Shown here: in pieces, positions 6,837 to 8,768 of the stretch
How the letters are laid out: each line of letters starts with the position of its first letter
How positions within the stretch are numbered: the stretch's first letter is position 1
Source of the DNA: Oscillospiraceae bacterium
Lineage (GTDB): Bacteria; Bacillota; Clostridia; Oscillospirales; Acutalibacteraceae
Assembly: GCA_029007475.1 (NCBI GenBank)
Contig: JAQXHW010000161.1
Coordinates: 1 to 8,768, forward strand
DNA length: 8,768 nucleotides
Direction of reading: 5' to 3'
Made by a program: the position numbers and the translations under genes
The notes under the pieces: model-generated
Told to the model about the DNA's origin: nothing
Database searches by the model: none
Seen by the model: only the letters and a program-made list of their open reading frames with translations

Positions 6837-6870
6837 AAACGCTATCCCGAGTAAAATCGAGATAGCGTTT
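6837..6870. terminator. Bidirectional terminator between metK and the convergent operon
   Basis: Ten perfect pairs AAACGCTATC (6837-6846) with GATAGCGTTT (6861-6870), a C/A mismatch, three more pairs and a GTAAAA loop. On the plus strand it is followed by T-rich DNA (TTTATCTTTATC), on the minus strand by TTTTATTATT. It starts 24 bases after the metK stop and ends 4 bases before the stop of the minus-strand gene, so it serves both. Confidence 0.88.
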
Positions 6871-6874
6871 ATCT

Positions 6875-7303
6875 TTATCTTTCGTCTTTTGTGGCTTCGT
6901 CTGAGCTTGCAGGGAAATTTTCCATCTCCTTGCACTCTATTCCGTACTTCGACAGCAGTTCAACGACCTTATTGTATAGCACCGTATCCGCAGGCTCAGC
7001 GGTATCGGTAATCAGAGCTACTGTAGAAAGCTCTCCTTTTTCCCTTATGGTATCAAGATAAGTTTTCAGTCCCTCTAAATCAACCGTTGTTCCGTCCTCA
7101 AGCCTTATCTTATCTCCCAAAACCGTAACTGTGATAAATTGAGGCTCTCCTGTACTCTCAGTGTTGTGAGTACATCTGTCCGTTACAATAAATGTTCCCA
7201 CAATGGCAACGGCAAAAACCAAAACGATAATTCCCACACGGAGAATGTTTTTTCCTATGGTAGTTTTCTTTTTATCCGTAGTATTATTTTTCTTTCTTGT
7301 CAT
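6875..7303 (-). CDS. Single-pass membrane protein with ExbD/TolR-like outer domain (tentative)
   Basis: 142 residues from ATG 7303, chosen because GAGGAG (7311-7316) stands 7 bases upstream; a longer reading to 7420 would overlap the preceding gene and lacks a site. A basic N-terminus (about 1-19, Lys/Thr/Asn-rich) is followed by one membrane helix (about 20-41), then an outer domain: FITVTVLGDKIRLEDG, a short TVDLEGLKTYLDTIREKG helix, STVALITDTA strand, and DTVLYNKVVELLSKYGIE helix ending near residue 123. This beta-helix-beta-helix order and the pattern of a strand, DG turn, helix, strand and a helix ending before a glycine resemble the periplasmic domain of ExbD/TolR. No ExbB partner is visible, so the similarity could be fold-level only. 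Last gene of the NusG-II/Gx operon, 11 bases after the previous stop. Confidence 0.75.
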   Translation of the reverse strand: MTRKKNNTTDKKKTTIGKNILRVGIIVLVFAVAIVGTFIVTDRCTHNTESTGEPQFITVTVLGDKIRLEDGTTVDLEGLKTYLDTIREKGELSTVALITDTAEPADTVLYNKVVELLSKYGIECKEMENFPASSDEATKDER

Positions 7304-7314
7304 AATAGCTCTCC

Positions 7315-7860
7315 TCAATAGTTTTCCTTTACAGTATATATTGGAATTTTCTTTATAACAGGCAAAATAATATAGTTTGCAAGACCCGTGAGAGTACCGG
7401 TTAGAATTGATGCTCCGCAAAGAATCGGAAAATATGCGTAAATTCCGTCGCTGACTATAATGTAAGCCACTAAAAGCTGACCCATATTATGCATAAATGC
7501 TCCTGCTACTCCAACCCCTAAAGCACCAAAGGAGGTTTTCCGGCTTCTTATAAGCAAAAACATCACCGATACCGAGAAAAATCCTCCCGAAAGGCTCATA
7601 AGAAAAGCCGTAAAGCCTCTTGTAATAAGTGCAAAAACCGCCTTAAATATCACAACTGCAAGGGAGGACGGCAGGGGAAGAAGCTCCAAAGCAAACATTA
7701 CAACGATATTTGAAAGTCCCAGCTTCATACCCGGCATAACGAAAGGAAAATCGGGAATCAGACTCTCTAAAAAGGAAAGAGCTATTGAGACGGCACAGAG
7801 CAGAGCAGTAAGCGCCAAAGACCTCGCGTTATAGGAATTTTGAAATCTTTTCTCGCTCAT
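7315..7860 (-). CDS. Gx transporter family / HepT-like (heptaprenyl diphosphate synthase component I) membrane protein
   Basis: 181 residues, almost all hydrophobic, with about six membrane helices (near 15-35, 47-63, 64-84, 88-106, 112-136, 142-168). The motif PGMKLGLSNIVVMFALE (43-59), the SLSGGFFS turn (89-96) and GAFMHNMGQLLVAY (120-133) are typical of the family often annotated as heptaprenyl diphosphate synthase subunit I or Gx transporter. The fold recalls ECF S-components; the prenyl-synthase name is probably historical and no prenyltransferase motif (DDxxD) is present. ATG 7860 lies 4 bases after the stop of the NusG-II gene, whose end carries the GGGGTGA ribosome binding site, so the two are translationally coupled. 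The real substrate is unknown. Confidence 0.88.
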   Translation of the reverse strand: MSEKRFQNSYNARSLALTALLCAVSIALSFLESLIPDFPFVMPGMKLGLSNIVVMFALELLPLPSSLAVVIFKAVFALITRGFTAFLMSLSGGFFSVSVMFLLIRSRKTSFGALGVGVAGAFMHNMGQLLVAYIIVSDGIYAYFPILCGASILTGTLTGLANYIILPVIKKIPIYTVKENY

Positions 7861-7864
7861 ATCA

Positions 7865-8275
7865 TCACCCCGTTACCCCATCCACCGAGGGAGGTAAGTT
7901 TTTCGCAACTATTCTTAGGGAAACAGCCGCAGGCAAGCACACCGCAGACTCTCCGCTTTTGCTGATCACTCCTCGATTGACGCAAAGCCTGTCGGGGCAT
8001 TCTGACTCTTTGAAGCATATACCCTTAGGGGTGACATATAATACAACAGGTAAGTCTCCCTCAACTGAAATCTCGTAAGGAGCTGAAACGGAGTTAAGGC
8101 TTACGGTATTAACAAGCTCTCCGTGAACCTTTATTTCAGCGTAAAGCTCTCCCTCTGCTTTCGGCAAAAAAAGCAAAACAAAACCTATGGCAGTACACAG
8201 TAAAACAATACCCAATACAAAAATATCGGGCAGAGAGAAAAATTTCCTGTTTTTGCCGTTATCTTGCGTTCTCAT
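7865..8275 (-). CDS. NusG domain II-containing exported/membrane protein
   Basis: 136 residues. A basic N-terminus and one membrane helix (about 14-38) precede an outer NusG domain II. The recognisable core is SECPDRLCVNRGVISKSGES followed by AVCLPAAVSLRI (91-122), with cysteines at 87, 93, 98 and 113; the CPD-x2-C and VCLP cysteines are characteristic of this family and may bind metal or form a disulfide (inference). It is not the transcription factor NusG. ATG 8275 has AGAAGG (8281-8286) at 5 bases. First gene of an operon with the Gx-family membrane protein and the ExbD-like protein. The NusG-II/Gx pair recurs in Firmicutes near apbE, Rnf or quinone-linked loci; as I recall, the EetA/EetB proteins of Listeria electron export are of these kinds, but I could not verify that here. 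Confidence 0.88.
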   Translation of the reverse strand: MRTQDNGKNRKFFSLPDIFVLGIVLLCTAIGFVLLFLPKAEGELYAEIKVHGELVNTVSLNSVSAPYEISVEGDLPVVLYVTPKGICFKESECPDRLCVNRGVISKSGESAVCLPAAVSLRIVAKNLPPSVDGVTG

Positions 8276-8307
8276 AATAGCCTTCTACCTACTCTTGATT
8301 TAAGAAC

Positions 8308-8336
8308 ATCATATCACAAAGCCAATAATTTTTCAA
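8308..8336 (-). promoter_or_regulatory. Promoter of the NusG-II/Gx/ExbD-like operon
   Basis: On the minus strand, TTGAAA (8336-8331), 17 bases, TATGAT (8313-8308), with TGA directly before the -10 (extended form). Transcription would start near 8301, about 25 bases before ATG 8275. It is divergent from the tRNA promoter, the two -35 boxes being 26 bases apart. Confidence 0.75.
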
Positions 8337-8362
8337 TGTAATTAATTTTGCTCAACTTATTC

Positions 8363-8391
8363 TTGACAACAAAAGCCTATTATGATAGAAT
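8363..8391 (+). promoter_or_regulatory. Promoter of the tRNA-Ser pair
   Basis: Perfect TTGACA (8363-8368), 17 bases, TAGAAT (8386-8391) with TGA before it. Start would be near 8398, about 10 bases before the first tRNA. Its -10 region (TTATGATAGAAT, 8380-8391) is identical to that of the apbE promoter (3811-3822). Confidence 0.8.
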
Positions 8392-8407
8392 TGTATTCGT
8401 TCGATAC

Positions 8408-8496
8408 GGAGAGGTGTCCGAGCGGTTTAAGGAGCTAGTCTTGAAAACTAGTGATACCGAAAGGTACCAAGGGTTCGAATCCCTTCCTCTCCGCCA
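8408..8496 (+). tRNA. tRNA-Ser (anticodon UGA)
   Basis: 89 bases with encoded CCA. Acceptor GGAGAGG (8408-8414) pairs with CCTCTCC (8486-8492), then discriminator G and CCA (8494-8496). The anticodon stem CTAGT/ACTAG encloses the loop CTTGAAA, giving anticodon TGA, which reads UCA and other UCN codons. A long variable arm built on TACC-GAAA-GGTA marks it as class II serine tRNA, and the T-loop TTCGAAT is canonical. Confidence 0.97.
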
Positions 8497-8537
8497 AAAG
8501 TTCATAACACGAATGTGTTTTGATATATTCACCATGC

Positions 8538-8627
8538 GGAGGATTACTCAAGTGGTGAAGAGGCTCCCCTGCTAAGGGAGTAGGTCGGGTAACCGGCGCG
8601 AGAGTTCGAATCTCTTGTCCTCCGCCA
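8538..8627 (+). tRNA. tRNA-Ser (anticodon GCU)
   Basis: 90 bases with encoded CCA. Acceptor GGAGGAT (8538-8544) pairs with GTCCTCC (8617-8623, one G-U), followed by G and CCA. The anticodon stem CTCCC/GGGAG holds the loop CTGCTAA, giving GCT, which reads AGC/AGU. A long variable arm follows and the T-loop is TTCGAAT. It lies 41 bases after the first tRNA and shares its promoter; that spacer holds only a small hairpin (8506-8519). Confidence 0.97.
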
Positions 8628-8671
8628 AAAAAAGAAGTAACTTTTGTCTACCAAAAGTTACTTCTTTTTTT
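8628..8671. terminator. Terminator of the tRNA-Ser operon, bidirectional by symmetry
   Basis: A perfect stem of about 20 pairs: bases 8627-8646 (A-tract, GAAGTAACTTTTG) with 8652-8671 (CAAAAGTTACTTC, T-tract), loop TCTAC. Seven T at 8665-8671 follow on the plus strand and the A-tract gives seven T on the minus strand, so it can also stop a transcript arriving from the right. It begins immediately at the CCA end of the second tRNA. Confidence 0.95.
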
Positions 8672-8673
8672 AT

Positions 8674-8768
8674 CCAAGCCGCAGGCTTGGCATATCATCA
8701 CGCGTCAGCGTGTATATCATCGCCGTAGGCGCATATCATCAGCCGAAGGCTGTATTACCTGCGGCTTG
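8674..8768. repeat. Array of GNA-loop mini-hairpins joined by an ATATCATC spacer (continues past window)
   Basis: Four small perfect hairpins: CCAAGCC-GCA-GGCTTGG (8674-8690), CACGC-GTCA-GCGTG (8699-8712), CGCC-GTA-GGCG (8721-8731) and CAGCC-GAA-GGCTG (8740-8752). They are joined by ATATCATC at 8692, 8714 and 8733 and a degenerate GTATTACC at 8752, a period of 19-22 bases. Every loop is GNA or GNNA closed by a C-G pair. The last 11 bases (8758-8768) are the reverse complement of 8675-8685 at the array start. No open frame is evident. I know of similar spaced-hairpin repeats in clostridial genomes only as an unnamed impression; the function is unknown. Confidence 0.85.

Noticed and set aside
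8506..8519. AACAC-GAAT-GTGTT hairpin between the two tRNAs as a terminator
   Set aside because: A 5-bp AT-rich stem with only a few T is too weak, and the second tRNA has no promoter of its own, so the spacer is more likely processed.
8348..8575. 75-residue plus-strand reading frame
   Set aside because: It covers the tRNA promoter and most of both tRNA-Ser genes; the amino acid sequence is a by-product of the tRNA bases.
8674..8768. CRISPR-like array
   Set aside because: The repeating part is an 8-base spacer joined to palindromic hairpins with a 19-22 base period. There are no 25-40 base direct repeats with unrelated spacers.

Overview
The window looks like chromosome from a Gram-positive anaerobe of the Clostridia, probably a gut Oscillospiraceae/Ruminococcaceae relative (inference). 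The signs are a SAM-I (S-box) riboswitch in front of metK, a B. subtilis-type MazF/NdoA, a lipoprotein ApbE, a NusG domain II / Gx transporter gene pair, strong AGGAGG-type ribosome binding sites, TTGACA/TATAAT-like promoters (several with an extended TGn -10) and tRNAs with encoded CCA. No phage, insertion sequence or CRISPR was seen. Gene density is high and no gene-free stretch exceeds about 270 bases.

Layout. 1-1134 (minus) is the N-terminal two thirds of adenine deaminase, cut by the window edge, with its own promoter at 1183-1211. 1218-1245 is the terminator of a minus-strand pair of zinc-ribbon genes (3690 to 1321): a soluble protein with five CxxC...CxxC ribbons and repeat-rich linkers, then a membrane protein with two ribbons and about four membrane helices. 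Their promoter (3726-3754) lies back to back with that of the plus-strand lipoprotein apbE (3854-4897). Next come a solitary mazF-family ribonuclease gene (5011-5361), then promoter, SAM-I riboswitch, terminator and metK (5407-6813). A bidirectional hairpin at 6837-6870 separates metK from a convergent three-gene operon read from 8275 to 6875: NusG domain II protein, Gx-transporter/HepT-like membrane protein, and a small single-pass membrane protein whose outer domain resembles ExbD/TolR. Two tRNA-Ser genes (UGA, GCU) run rightward from 8408 to a perfect 20-bp terminator. The window ends inside an array of tiny GNA-loop hairpins joined by an ATATCATC spacer.

How the genes relate. ade (purine salvage) and metK (SAM synthesis, controlled by SAM itself) are housekeeping. 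apbE and the NusG-II/Gx pair belong to families that recur around flavin-dependent membrane electron transport, so the window may hold accessory parts of such a system, although no Rnf/Nqr or FMN-binding substrate is present. The zinc-ribbon pair has no known function and is the most plausible uncharacterised gene module here. The hairpin array at the right end is the most unusual non-coding structure.
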